Positions 55,331 through 62,655 of a stretch of DNA of 64,000 nucleotides are shown here, piece by piece. A program made the position numbers and the translations under genes. Source of the DNA: Lutimaribacter salitolerans (GTDB taxonomy: Bacteria > Pseudomonadota > Alphaproteobacteria > Rhodobacterales > Rhodobacteraceae); the NCBI RefSeq assembly GCF_042677865.1, contig NZ_JBHUDD010000050.1, positions 49,009-113,008 of the forward strand. Reading direction: 5' to 3'. Under the pieces are notes generated by a model that did not search any database, was not told the origin of the DNA, and saw only the letters and a list, made by a program, of their open reading frames with translations. How positions within the stretch are numbered: the stretch's first letter is position 1; the number at the start of each line of letters is the position of its first letter.

Positions 55331-55359
55331 TCGCGACCTGATCCTCTTCGAGACAAATC

Positions 55360-55393
55360 AAAGGGCCGCCGGGCATTACCCGCGCGGCCCTTT
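55360..55393 (+). terminator. hairpin downstream of yceI
   Basis: AAAGGGCCGC pairs with GCGGCCCTTT across a 14-base loop. It lies 30 bases after the yceI stop. The T-run is short (TTT). Confidence 0.6.
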
Positions 55394-55417
55394 CCTGTGC
55401 TGACGCCCCGATCAGTG

Positions 55418-55439
55418 TTTCCTCTCTCTGAAAATATCC
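55418..55439 (-). repeat. intergenic repeat element, copy C
   Basis: On the minus strand, 22 bases are identical to 5734-5755 of copy A. The flanking GC part of the element is not kept here. It lies between convergent genes, as copy A does. Confidence 0.7.
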
Positions 55440-55687
55440 TGTGAGGGTGAGGCCGAAGGCCGAGGGGGGCAGCGCCCCCTTTGCGCCCTCGATCCGCGCC
55501 CAAGGCTGCGGCAGGGGCGGTTCCGCGCCATCCTTGGTCGCCACGGCTGCACCTCCTGCGCCGGCCCAGACGCCATGCTCCACGGCACCCGGAGGCGGAT
55601 TCACCTGCGCGGCATCATCCGGGCCGGTGTGTCCACCGTCGCTGCAGCCGATGCTTCAGGAGACTGCAGATTGCGGGTGGCCAGCGC

Positions 55688-56887
55688 CTATTCGGGGCGC
55701 GTGGCGGTCAGGGTGACCTGCACCCCGACGCCAAAGCCCAACTGCCCCTCATCGGTCATCTGGTCACCGATGCCAAAGTCCCGGCGGTCCAGCGTCAGGC
55801 CGCCCTCCATCTTGGCGGTGCCGTCGGTGATCTCCAGATCAAAGGGCAGGGTGGCGGGCATCGACTGATCCTTTATCGTGACAGTGCCGGTGGCGGCGTA
55901 GGCGCGATCGTCGCCGTCAGATGGCGCGATGTCGGCCTGGAACCGCGCGGTTTCAAAGGTGTCTACATCGAAATACTCGGGCCCCATCGCCTGATCGGTG
56001 ACCGTGCCAAGCGTGAGAGAGCCGATGGCGATGGTCACATCCACCTCGCCCGTGCCGCTGTCAGGGTCAAAGGCGATATCGGCCTGCCATTGACCGAACT
56101 GGCCCTGCACGGCGCTGCCGAACTGCTGCACGGTGATGGCCAGCGTGCCGTCCTGCACCTGCCACTCGCCGCCGCCTTGGGTCAGGCTGGCGGTCACCGG
56201 GGTCTGTGCGGCGCTGCCCATCACGCCCCAGCCCAGCACGCCTGCCCAGATCGCCACGGCGACTGCGGCGGGCAGGGCATGGCCTGGCTGGCGCAGCGAG
56301 GGCGCGGCCTCGGACCGCCCGGGCAGCATCCGGCGCAGGGTGTCGTCGCGGTCGACAAGGTGATGTTTCAGCGCGCCCGCGATGTGCAGCACAAGGGCGG
56401 CGATCAGCACCCGGGTCGCCAGCCAGTGCACGGCGGTGGCTGCCTGTGCCACCGCATCCGATTGCGGCACGAAGGGCAGGGTCTGCCCCAGCGGCCACCA
56501 GATCGGCGCATAGCCTGCCACCGCGGCATGATGCACCCAGCCCGACAGCGGCACGATCACCAGCGCCGCGTAAAGCGCCCAGTGAATCACCCCGGCCACA
56601 AACGCCTCGGCGGGCTTGTCGCCATTGGGCAGGCCCGGCTTGGGTTGTGCTATGGCCCACAGGATGCGCAACAGGGCCACGAAGAACACCGCCACGCCAA
56701 TGGTCTTGTGCAGCGAGAACAGCGTGGCGACACGGGCCAGCGCCGCGCTGTCCTGCGCGTCGATGCCATGGGCCATGTTGGTCGCCACCAGCCCAAGCGG
56801 CAGGTTGGTCAGGATCATCAGGGCGGTCAGCCAGTGAAACAGCTTTGCGGTGCCGCCATAGCGGGTTGCGGTGTTCTGCGCGGGCAT
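55688..56887 (-). CDS. cytochrome b561 - YceI fusion protein
   Basis: A 399-residue protein. Residues 1-180 form a four-helix b561-type cytochrome (RYGGTAKLFHWLTALMILTNL, FSLHKTIG, HWLATRVLIAALVLHI with candidate heme His). A further helix (AVAVAIWAGVLGWG) leads to a periplasmic YceI domain from about residue 215 (WQVQDGTLAITVQQFGSAVQGQF, cited in part, to FGIGDQMTDEGQLGFGV). It may pass electrons to, or from, a ligand bound by the YceI domain. ATG 56887 gives the cytochrome start. Divergent from fabD. Confidence 0.9.
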   Translation of the reverse strand: MPAQNTATRYGGTAKLFHWLTALMILTNLPLGLVATNMAHGIDAQDSAALARVATLFSLHKTIGVAVFFVALLRILWAIAQPKPGLPNGDKPAEAFVAGVIHWALYAALVIVPLSGWVHHAAVAGYAPIWWPLGQTLPFVPQSDAVAQAATAVHWLATRVLIAALVLHIAGALKHHLVDRDDTLRRMLPGRSEAAPSLRQPGHALPAAVAVAIWAGVLGWGVMGSAAQTPVTASLTQGGGEWQVQDGTLAITVQQFGSAVQGQFGQWQADIAFDPDSGTGEVDVTIAIGSLTLGTVTDQAMGPEYFDVDTFETARFQADIAPSDGDDRAYAATGTVTIKDQSMPATLPFDLEITDGTAKMEGGLTLDRRDFGIGDQMTDEGQLGFGVGVQVTLTATRPE

Positions 56888-57047
56888 CTGGATCTCCTGA
56901 TCTGTTGGGCGGCAATGTAGGCAGTTGCGCGCGGCGGACCATTGCCTGCGTCGCACAGCCGCCGTGCAGCGATGCGCGGGGCGCAGTTGCGCGGGGCCAT
57001 CGTGCAGGTTATGCCGGGCCAACAGCGATAAAGAGGGGCAAGACATC

Positions 57048-57989
57048 ATGAGCCGCGCATTCATATTCCCCGGGCAGGGCGCCCAGACCATCGGCATGGG
57101 CCGCGATCTGGCGCAGGCCTATCCCGCCGCCAAAGCCGTGTTCGACGAGGTGGACGAGGCCCTGGGCGAAAGCCTGTCTTCGCTGATCTGGGAAGGCGAG
57201 GCCGATGCGCTGACCCTGACGCAGAACGCGCAGCCCGCGCTGATGGCCACGTCGATGGCCGCGATGCGCGCGCTGGAGGCCGAAGGGGTCGAGGTGACGG
57301 CGGCCAGTTTCGTGGCGGGTCATTCGCTGGGCGAATACTCGGCGCTGGCGGCATCGGGTGCCATCACGCTGGCAGATACCGCGCGGCTGCTGCGCATCCG
57401 GGGGCAGGCGATGCAACAGGCGGTGCCGGTGGGGGTGGGCGCGATGGCGGCCCTGCTGGGGCTGGATTTCGAAACCGCCCGTGCCGTGGCCGACGAGGCC
57501 GCGCAGGGAGAGGTCTGTCAGGCGGCGAATGACAATGACCCTGCGCAGGTCGTGGTGTCGGGGCACAAGGCCGCGGTGGAACGCGCGCTGGACATCGCCA
57601 AGGCCAAGGGGGCCAAGCGCGCGCTGCTGCTGCCGGTCAGCGCCCCGTTCCATTGCACGCTCATGCAGCCCGCCGCCGAGACGATGCAGGCCGCGTTGGC
57701 AGATGTGGCGATTGCCGCGCCTGCCGTGCCGCTGGTGGCCAATGTGCGCGCCGAGGCGGTCAGCGACCCCGACACGATCCGCGCATTGCTGGTCGAACAG
57801 GTCACAGGCTCGGTCCGGTGGCGCGAAAGCGTGGCGTGGATGCACGGGCAGGGCGTGACGGAGATGTGGGAAATCGGTGCCGGCAAGGCGCTGTCGGGCA
57901 TGGTGCGCCGCATCGCCCGCGAGATCGAGTGCCGCGCGGTGGGCACGTCTGATGATGTGACGGCGGCGGCGGCGAGCCTGAAAGGCTAG
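57048..57989 (+). CDS. fabD: malonyl-CoA:ACP transacylase
   Basis: A 313-residue FabD. The catalytic Ser93 is in GHSLGEYSA and the catalytic His202 in SAPFHCTLM; the N-terminus RAFIFPGQGAQ is typical. It loads malonyl groups on ACP for fatty acid synthesis. GAGGGG precedes the ATG. It is 39 bases ahead of fabG. Confidence 0.97.
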   Translation: MSRAFIFPGQGAQTIGMGRDLAQAYPAAKAVFDEVDEALGESLSSLIWEGEADALTLTQNAQPALMATSMAAMRALEAEGVEVTAASFVAGHSLGEYSALAASGAITLADTARLLRIRGQAMQQAVPVGVGAMAALLGLDFETARAVADEAAQGEVCQAANDNDPAQVVVSGHKAAVERALDIAKAKGAKRALLLPVSAPFHCTLMQPAAETMQAALADVAIAAPAVPLVANVRAEAVSDPDTIRALLVEQVTGSVRWRESVAWMHGQGVTEMWEIGAGKALSGMVRRIAREIECRAVGTSDDVTAAAASLKG

Positions 57990-58028
57990 GCGGCGCAGCG
58001 TGGTGCTGGAACAACGAAAGGAAGAGAG

Positions 58029-58766
58029 ATGTTCGATCTGACAGGGAAATGCGCGCTGATCACCGGCGCGTCGGGCGGGATCGGTGGTGCCATCGCCACG
58101 GCGTTGCACGGGGCGGGGGCCACGGTGGGCCTTTCGGGTACGCGGGTCGAGCCGCTGGAGGCGCTGGCGGCAGAGCTGGGCGAACGCGCCCATGTGCTGC
58201 CGTGCAATCTGTCCGACCCGGACGCGGTCGATGCCCTGCCCAAGCAGGCGGTCGCGGCGATGGGCGCGGTGGATATCCTGGTCAACAACGCCGGGATCAC
58301 CCGCGATCAGCTGTTTATGCGGATGTCGGATGACGAATGGCAGTCGGTGATCGACGTGAACCTGACCGCCGCGATGCGGCTGTGCCGGGGTGTCATGCGC
58401 CCGATGATGAAGTCGCGTTGGGGGCGGATCGTGAATATCTCGTCCGTGGTGGGGGCCATCGGCAACCCCGGTCAGGCGAATTACGCGGCGGCCAAGGCCG
58501 GTCTGGTGGGCATGACGAAATCCATCGCCTACGAGGTGGCCAGCCGCGGCATCACCGCCAATGCGGTGGCGCCGGGGTTCATCGCCACGGCGATGACCGA
58601 CAAGCTGACCGAGGATCAGAAAGCCAAGATCTACGAACAGATCCCCGCCGGGCGGATGGGCACGCCGGAAGAGATCGCCGCTGCGGTGCTGTACCTGGCC
58701 AGCCCCGAGGCAGGGTATGTGACGGGGTCCACGCTGCATGTGAATGGCGGCATGGCGATGCTGTGA
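58029..58766 (+). CDS. fabG: 3-oxoacyl-ACP reductase FabG
   Basis: A 245-residue SDR with TGASGGIGG at residues 12-20, NNAGITRD, catalytic Ser139, Tyr152 and Lys156 (QANYAAAKAG), and the C-terminal TGSTLHVNGGMAML. It reduces 3-oxoacyl-ACP with NADPH. Operon position after fabD supports the FabG call over other SDRs. Confidence 0.97.
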   Translation: MFDLTGKCALITGASGGIGGAIATALHGAGATVGLSGTRVEPLEALAAELGERAHVLPCNLSDPDAVDALPKQAVAAMGAVDILVNNAGITRDQLFMRMSDDEWQSVIDVNLTAAMRLCRGVMRPMMKSRWGRIVNISSVVGAIGNPGQANYAAAKAGLVGMTKSIAYEVASRGITANAVAPGFIATAMTDKLTEDQKAKIYEQIPAGRMGTPEEIAAAVLYLASPEAGYVTGSTLHVNGGMAML

Positions 58767-58875
58767 CCCGCGCGCGCTGCAGGGATTCGGCGTTGCGCGG
58801 GCACAAGGGGGGGCGCGTCCCCTGCGAAGCGGCCGGCGTGCGGTGATTTTCTGGCGGCGTCAGGTCTGGCAGGGC

Positions 58876-58902
58876 AATGTATTTTACATTTGAAAACAAT
58901 GT
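58876..58902. promoter_or_regulatory. overlapping palindromes upstream of acpP
   Basis: AATGTA-TTT-TACATT (58876-58890) is a perfect palindrome, and its second half ACATT forms another inverted repeat with AATGT at 58898-58902. Three half-sites thus alternate in an AT-rich island. It could be an operator; the regulator is unknown. Confidence 0.4.
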
Positions 58903-58991
58903 CCTGGAAATTCCATTGGCAACAGCCTTGCGTGATTTTTCTCTTGCGCCGACACCCATGCAGGGCCAGTTTGAGCGGCATGTGAAAGCGT

Positions 58992-59019
58992 TTGCCTTGG
59001 TTGCAGCATGTGCTATAGG
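58992..59019 (+). promoter_or_regulatory. candidate acpP promoter
   Basis: -35-like TTGCCT and -10-like TATAGG, separated by 16 bases, about 150 bases before acpP. The match is moderate. Confidence 0.35.
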
Positions 59020-59171
59020 CCTCGCAGTCGAACCTTGGGAAAGGCGTATGCCGATCCCGAAGCGGGGCCTTTGAAAACCCGCCCGGGCCGAACCCGGGCA
59101 CAAGATTGCCACCCCCGCAGGGCGAGGGCAGAAACGGGCGGAGCGGCCCATGAAGTTGTGAGGACTGGACC

Positions 59172-59405
59172 ATGAGCGATATCGCAGATCGCGTGAAGAA
59201 AATCGTTGTCGAGCATCTGGGCGTCGAAGAGGACAAGGTGACCGAAAACGCCTCGTTCATCGACGATCTGGGCGCGGACAGCCTGGACACCGTGGAACTG
59301 GTGATGGCCTTCGAAGAAGAGTTCGGCATCGAGATTCCTGACGACGCGGCCGAGACCATTCAGACTTTCGGCGATGCGGTGAAATTCATCACCGAGGCGC
59401 AGTAA
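59172..59405 (+). CDS. acpP: acyl carrier protein
   Basis: A 77-residue ACP. The phosphopantetheine Ser37 is in GADSLDTVELVMAFEEEFG (DSL motif). It carries growing acyl chains for fatty acid and lipid A synthesis. Highly acidic, as expected. Confidence 0.98.
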   Translation: MSDIADRVKKIVVEHLGVEEDKVTENASFIDDLGADSLDTVELVMAFEEEFGIEIPDDAAETIQTFGDAVKFITEAQ

Positions 59406-59435
59406 GACTTTAACGCGCCTTTCTGTGTGTGCAGG

Positions 59436-59460
59436 CCCTCGCCGGATCGGCGGGGGTTGT
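59436..59460 (+). terminator. hairpin between acpP and fabF
   Basis: CCCTCGCCG pairs with CGGCGGGGG across a GAT loop (one T-G pair), followed by TTGTTG. Probably a partial terminator that lets acpP be expressed above fabF. Confidence 0.5.
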
Positions 59461-59567
59461 TGCGTTGCCGGGCTGGCAATCGGTCGCGCATCGGGGGCGG
59501 CTGCCCTCTTGCCCCGGTCGGGCCGGTCGGGGTAAGAGCGGAAAAAGCGAATTGAGGGGGCAGCACT

Positions 59568-60827
59568 ATGCGTCGTGTCGTTGTAACCGGGCTGGGCCTT
59601 GTCACACCCTTGGCCTGCGGAGTCGAGGAAACCTGGGCGCGCCTGCTGGACGGGCAGTCAGGGGCCGGGCCGATCACGCGGTTCAATCCGGAACGGGTGC
59701 AGACCCGTTATGCCTGTCAGGTGCCATTGGGAGATGGCAGCGACGGCACGTTCAATGCCGACGACTGGATGGAGCCGAAAGAGCGGCGCAAGGTCGATGA
59801 CTTTATCCTGTATGGCGTGGCGGCTGCCGATCAGGCGGTGCGTGATGCCGGATGGACCCCCGAGGACGAGGAAAGCCGGCTGCGCACTGGCGTGATGATC
59901 GGATCGGGGATCGGCGGGTTGCAGTCGATCGAGGCGACCACCAAGCTGATCGCCGAGAAAGGCCCGCGCCGGGTCTCGCCGTTCTTTATTCCGGGCGCGC
60001 TGATCAACCTGATCTCGGGACAGGTGAGCATCCGCTATGGCTTCAAGGGCCCCAACCACTCGGTCGTGACGGCCTGTTCGACCGGGGCGCATGCCATCGG
60101 CGATGCCGCGCGTCTGATCCAGTGGGGCGATGCCGATGTGATGGTGGCCGGCGGGGCCGAGGCGGCGATCTGCGAGATCGGGATTGCTGGTTTCAACGCC
60201 TGCAAGGCGCTGAGCACCAAGCGCGAGGATGACCCCAAGGCCGCAAGCCGCCCCTATGATGCCGACCGCGACGGGTTCGTGATGGGCGAGGGTGCGGGCA
60301 TTGTCGTGCTGGAAGAGTATGAGCACGCCAAGGCGCGCGGGGCGAAGATCTATGCCGAGGTTCTGGGCTATGGGCTGTCGGGCGATGCCTATCACATCAC
60401 GGCCCCGGCCGAGGATGGTGATGGCGGGTTCCGGTCAATGACCGCGGCGCTGGAGCGTGCCGGGCTGCAACCGTCGGACGTGGATTACATCAACGCGCAT
60501 GGCACCAGCACGATGGCGGATGTGATCGAACTGGCCGCGGTTGAACGCCTGCTGGGCGAGGCTGTGGGCACGGCTACGATGTCATCGACGAAATCGGCCA
60601 CCGGGCACCTGCTGGGGGCTGCGGGCGCGATCGAGGCGATATTCTCGATCCTGGCGATCCGCGATCAGGTGGCGCCGCCGACGATCAACCTGGACAACCC
60701 GGCGGTGGAAACCCCGCTGGACCTGGCACCCAATGCCAAGCGGGAGCGCAAGATCGACGTGGCATTGTCGAACAGCTTTGGCTTTGGCGGCACGAATGCC
60801 AGCCTGCTGGTCGGGAAGGTGACCTGA
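59568..60827 (+). CDS. fabF: beta-ketoacyl-ACP synthase II
   Basis: A 419-residue KAS II. The catalytic triad is Cys170 (VTACSTGAHA), His311 (NAHGTST) and His347 (KSATGHLLGAAG). It elongates acyl-ACP. The stop overlaps the first base of the mltG start, so mltG is probably co-translated. Confidence 0.97.
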   Translation: MRRVVVTGLGLVTPLACGVEETWARLLDGQSGAGPITRFNPERVQTRYACQVPLGDGSDGTFNADDWMEPKERRKVDDFILYGVAAADQAVRDAGWTPEDEESRLRTGVMIGSGIGGLQSIEATTKLIAEKGPRRVSPFFIPGALINLISGQVSIRYGFKGPNHSVVTACSTGAHAIGDAARLIQWGDADVMVAGGAEAAICEIGIAGFNACKALSTKREDDPKAASRPYDADRDGFVMGEGAGIVVLEEYEHAKARGAKIYAEVLGYGLSGDAYHITAPAEDGDGGFRSMTAALERAGLQPSDVDYINAHGTSTMADVIELAAVERLLGEAVGTATMSSTKSATGHLLGAAGAIEAIFSILAIRDQVAPPTINLDNPAVETPLDLAPNAKRERKIDVALSNSFGFGGTNASLLVGKVT

Positions 60828-61984
60828 TGTGGCGCAGTATTGCCTCGAACGGGATCACGTTTCTGATCGTCGCGCTGTTTCTGATGGCGGGTCTGATCCT
60901 GTGGGGGCAGCGGGAATACACCGCGCAGGGGCCCACCGAAACATCGGTCTGCGTGCGGGTGCCGTCGGGTGGCACCATGTCCGAGGTCAGCCGGGATCTT
61001 GAGGCGCAGGGCGTGATCACCAATGGCACGGTGTTTCGGCTTGGCGCGGATTACACCGACAAGACGCAGCGGCTGAAGGCCGGCAGCTTTCTGGTGCCCG
61101 AAAGCGCCAGCATGGCCGAGATCGTGGATATCGTCACCCGGGGCGGGGCCAGCACCTGTGGCACCGAAGTGGTGTACCGGATCGGGATCAACCGCATGCA
61201 GGTCGTCGTGCGCGAGCTTGATCCGGGCACCGGGCGCTATGTCGAGAACGCCGCCTTCGTGCCGGGCGAGGACGAGGTGCCCGAGACCTATACCCAGGTG
61301 CGCGCGCAAGGCGATACGCGCTATCGCGTGGCGCTGGCCGAGGGTGTGACAAGCTGGCAGGTGATCGAAGAGTTGAAGGATGTCGAGGTGCTGTCAGGCG
61401 AGGTGGCCGAGGTGCCGCCCGAGGGCAGCCTTGCCCCCGACAGTTACGAGGTGCGCGTGGGCGACGAGCGGTCGAGGCTGGTCGAACAGATGCAGCAGCG
61501 CCAGCAGACGATCCTGAGTGCGGCCTGGGAGGGGCGGGTCGATGGCCTGCCGCTGGCCAGCCCGGAAGAGGTGCTGATTCTGGCCTCGATCATCGAAAAG
61601 GAGACCGGCACACCGGACGAGCGTGGCGTGGTGGCCAGCGTGTTCGTGAACCGGCTGGAGCGGGGCATGCGGTTGCAGACCGACCCCACGGTGATCTACG
61701 GCATCACGCAGGGCGAAGGCATTCTGGGGCGCGGTCTGCGCCAAAGTGAGCTTCGCGCAGCAACCCCTTGGAATACCTATGTGATCGAAGGGCTGCCGCC
61801 CACGCCCATCGCCAATCCGGGGCGGGCCAGCATCGAGGCGGCGGTGAATCCGGATGATACCGATTTCGTGTTCTTCGTGGCCAGAACGCTGGACCCCAAG
61901 GACGGGCACAACTTTGCGGTCACGCTGGACGAGCATAATCGGAATGTCGCCGCCTATCGCAGGCTGGAAGCCGAGCGGAATTAA
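60827..61984 (+). CDS. mltG: endolytic transglycosylase MltG
   Basis: A 385-residue YceG-like protein: N-terminal membrane anchor (residues 8-27), a LysM-like region, and the catalytic domain with Glu257 in ASIIEKETG and the QTDPTVIYG and NTYVIEGLPPTPIANPG motifs. It cleaves nascent peptidoglycan at the membrane and sets strand length. Gene order fabF-mltG is common in this family. Confidence 0.95.
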   Translation: MWRSIASNGITFLIVALFLMAGLILWGQREYTAQGPTETSVCVRVPSGGTMSEVSRDLEAQGVITNGTVFRLGADYTDKTQRLKAGSFLVPESASMAEIVDIVTRGGASTCGTEVVYRIGINRMQVVVRELDPGTGRYVENAAFVPGEDEVPETYTQVRAQGDTRYRVALAEGVTSWQVIEELKDVEVLSGEVAEVPPEGSLAPDSYEVRVGDERSRLVEQMQQRQQTILSAAWEGRVDGLPLASPEEVLILASIIEKETGTPDERGVVASVFVNRLERGMRLQTDPTVIYGITQGEGILGRGLRQSELRAATPWNTYVIEGLPPTPIANPGRASIEAAVNPDDTDFVFFVARTLDPKDGHNFAVTLDEHNRNVAAYRRLEAERN

Positions 61985-62011
61985 CGGTCTGGCAAGTTGC
62001 CGGGTATTTTG

Positions 62012-62046
62012 ACGGGCGTGGCGCAGGCTGCGCCCGTTGTGGTTTT
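62012..62046 (+). terminator. candidate mltG terminator
   Basis: ACGGGCG (62012-62018) pairs with CGCCCGT (62031-62037), with an inner self-complementary GCGCAGGCTGCGC, then TGTGGTTTT. Confidence 0.45.
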
Positions 62047-62163
62047 CGAAAGGTGACTCCCTTCATTTTGGGCGCGGCACAAGAGTTGGTGGAGCCTTTC
62101 CGCAATTGTTAAGAAAGTGTAACGATACCGGACGGTTAGGCGGCGCAGTCGGGTGAAATCCGG

Positions 62164-62193
62164 TTGACAACAGCGCCCGGTCTAACGTATAGG
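62164..62193 (+). promoter_or_regulatory. sigma70-type promoter in front of the GTA cluster
   Basis: A perfect -35 TTGACA (62164-62169) and a -10 TATAGG (62188-62193) with an 18-base spacer. Transcription would start near 62199-62201, at or next to an ATG (62201). Confidence 0.55.
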
Positions 62194-62200
62194 TTGTGAC

Positions 62201-62308
62201 ATGCTGGAAGAGATGGGCAAGCGGCCCCGGGGTGACCCGGGCGCCGCTTTTTGCGTCTCGCTCGTGCGGAGGGACACACGCATGGGGCAAAGCGAGCAGA
62301 AAACATGA
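62201..62308 (+). CDS. candidate leader peptide overlapping GTA g1
   Basis: A 35-codon frame from ATG 62201 with no similarity to known proteins. Its TGA (62306-62308) overlaps the g1 ATG (62305) as ATGA. A nested start at ATG 62282 has the only good ribosome site of the region (GGAGGG at 62268-62273) and would give the 8-residue MGQSEQKT. The terminator hairpin lies inside the 5' part of the frame. It may exist only to couple or regulate translation of g1. Confidence 0.35.
   Translation: MLEEMGKRPRGDPGAAFCVSLVRRDTRMGQSEQKT
62219..62252 (+). terminator. intrinsic terminator in the GTA leader (possible attenuator)
   Basis: AAGCGGC + CCCGGG pairs with CCCGGG + GCCGCTT (one bulged C) around a GTGA tetraloop, giving a 13-bp stem that runs into five T. 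It is about 20 bases after the probable transcription start and 52 bases before g1. Confidence 0.8.
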
Positions 62309-62655
62309 AAGCAGAGACTTCTGATGCGAACGAGGGTTCCCTGAGCCGGGCGATCCGGGTCGTGGAAGAGCAGTTGCTCGGGATGACTACCGAGCTTTTG
62401 GAGCTTCAGCAAAAGGTGCGGCTGGGCGAGGTCGAGGCGTTGAAGGACAGCGCCAAGCTGACCCAGGAAATCCGCCACTGGCTGAAGATGGCACTGGATA
62501 CGGAGCAAAGATGTGAAGAGCGCCGCAAGGAACAGCAAGGAATCGTCAACGAGTACGCCATCGACTTTGATCGCGCCCGCGCTGAGATCGGGTGCCGCAT
62601 GGCTCGCCTGCGAACCCGAAGATGTCCAGCAAGAGTTTCTGAACGATCTGAGTGA
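62305..62655 (+). CDS. GTA protein g1 (small terminase-like)
   Basis: A 116-residue, mostly helical, charged protein (SLSRAIRVVEEQLLGMTTELLELQQKVRLGEVEALKDSAKL...), ending with the IGCRMARLR motif typical of the first gene of Rhodobacterales GTA clusters. It is thought to be the small terminase subunit that helps packaging. It has no good ribosome site of its own, and its start overlaps the leader frame stop. It overlaps g2 by 143 bases in another frame, and the last residues (RTRRCPARVSERSE) may be of little importance. Confidence 0.8.
   Translation: MKAETSDANEGSLSRAIRVVEEQLLGMTTELLELQQKVRLGEVEALKDSAKLTQEIRHWLKMALDTEQRCEERRKEQQGIVNEYAIDFDRARAEIGCRMARLRTRRCPARVSERSE

Larger units (their letters stand above)
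55331..55687. other. intergenic region between two convergent YceI genes
   Basis: 357 bases. It holds a terminator-like stem-loop (55360-55393) and the minus-strand copy C of the repeat element (55418-55439). The rest is G/C-rich, low-complexity sequence (for example GAGGGGGGCAGCGCCCCC) with no credible gene. Confidence 0.6.
58767..59171. other. intergenic region between fabG and acpP
   Basis: 405 bases with no credible gene. It contains the overlapping palindromes at 58876-58902 and a possible promoter (TTGCCT at 58992-58997, TATAGG at 59014-59019, 16-base spacer). Its size suggests acpP has its own regulated promoter. Confidence 0.6.
61985..62304. other. region between mltG and GTA gene g1
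   Basis: 320 bases holding, in order, a candidate mltG terminator, a promoter, a strong intrinsic terminator, and short leader reading frames that lead into g1. No other gene is supported. Confidence 0.6.
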
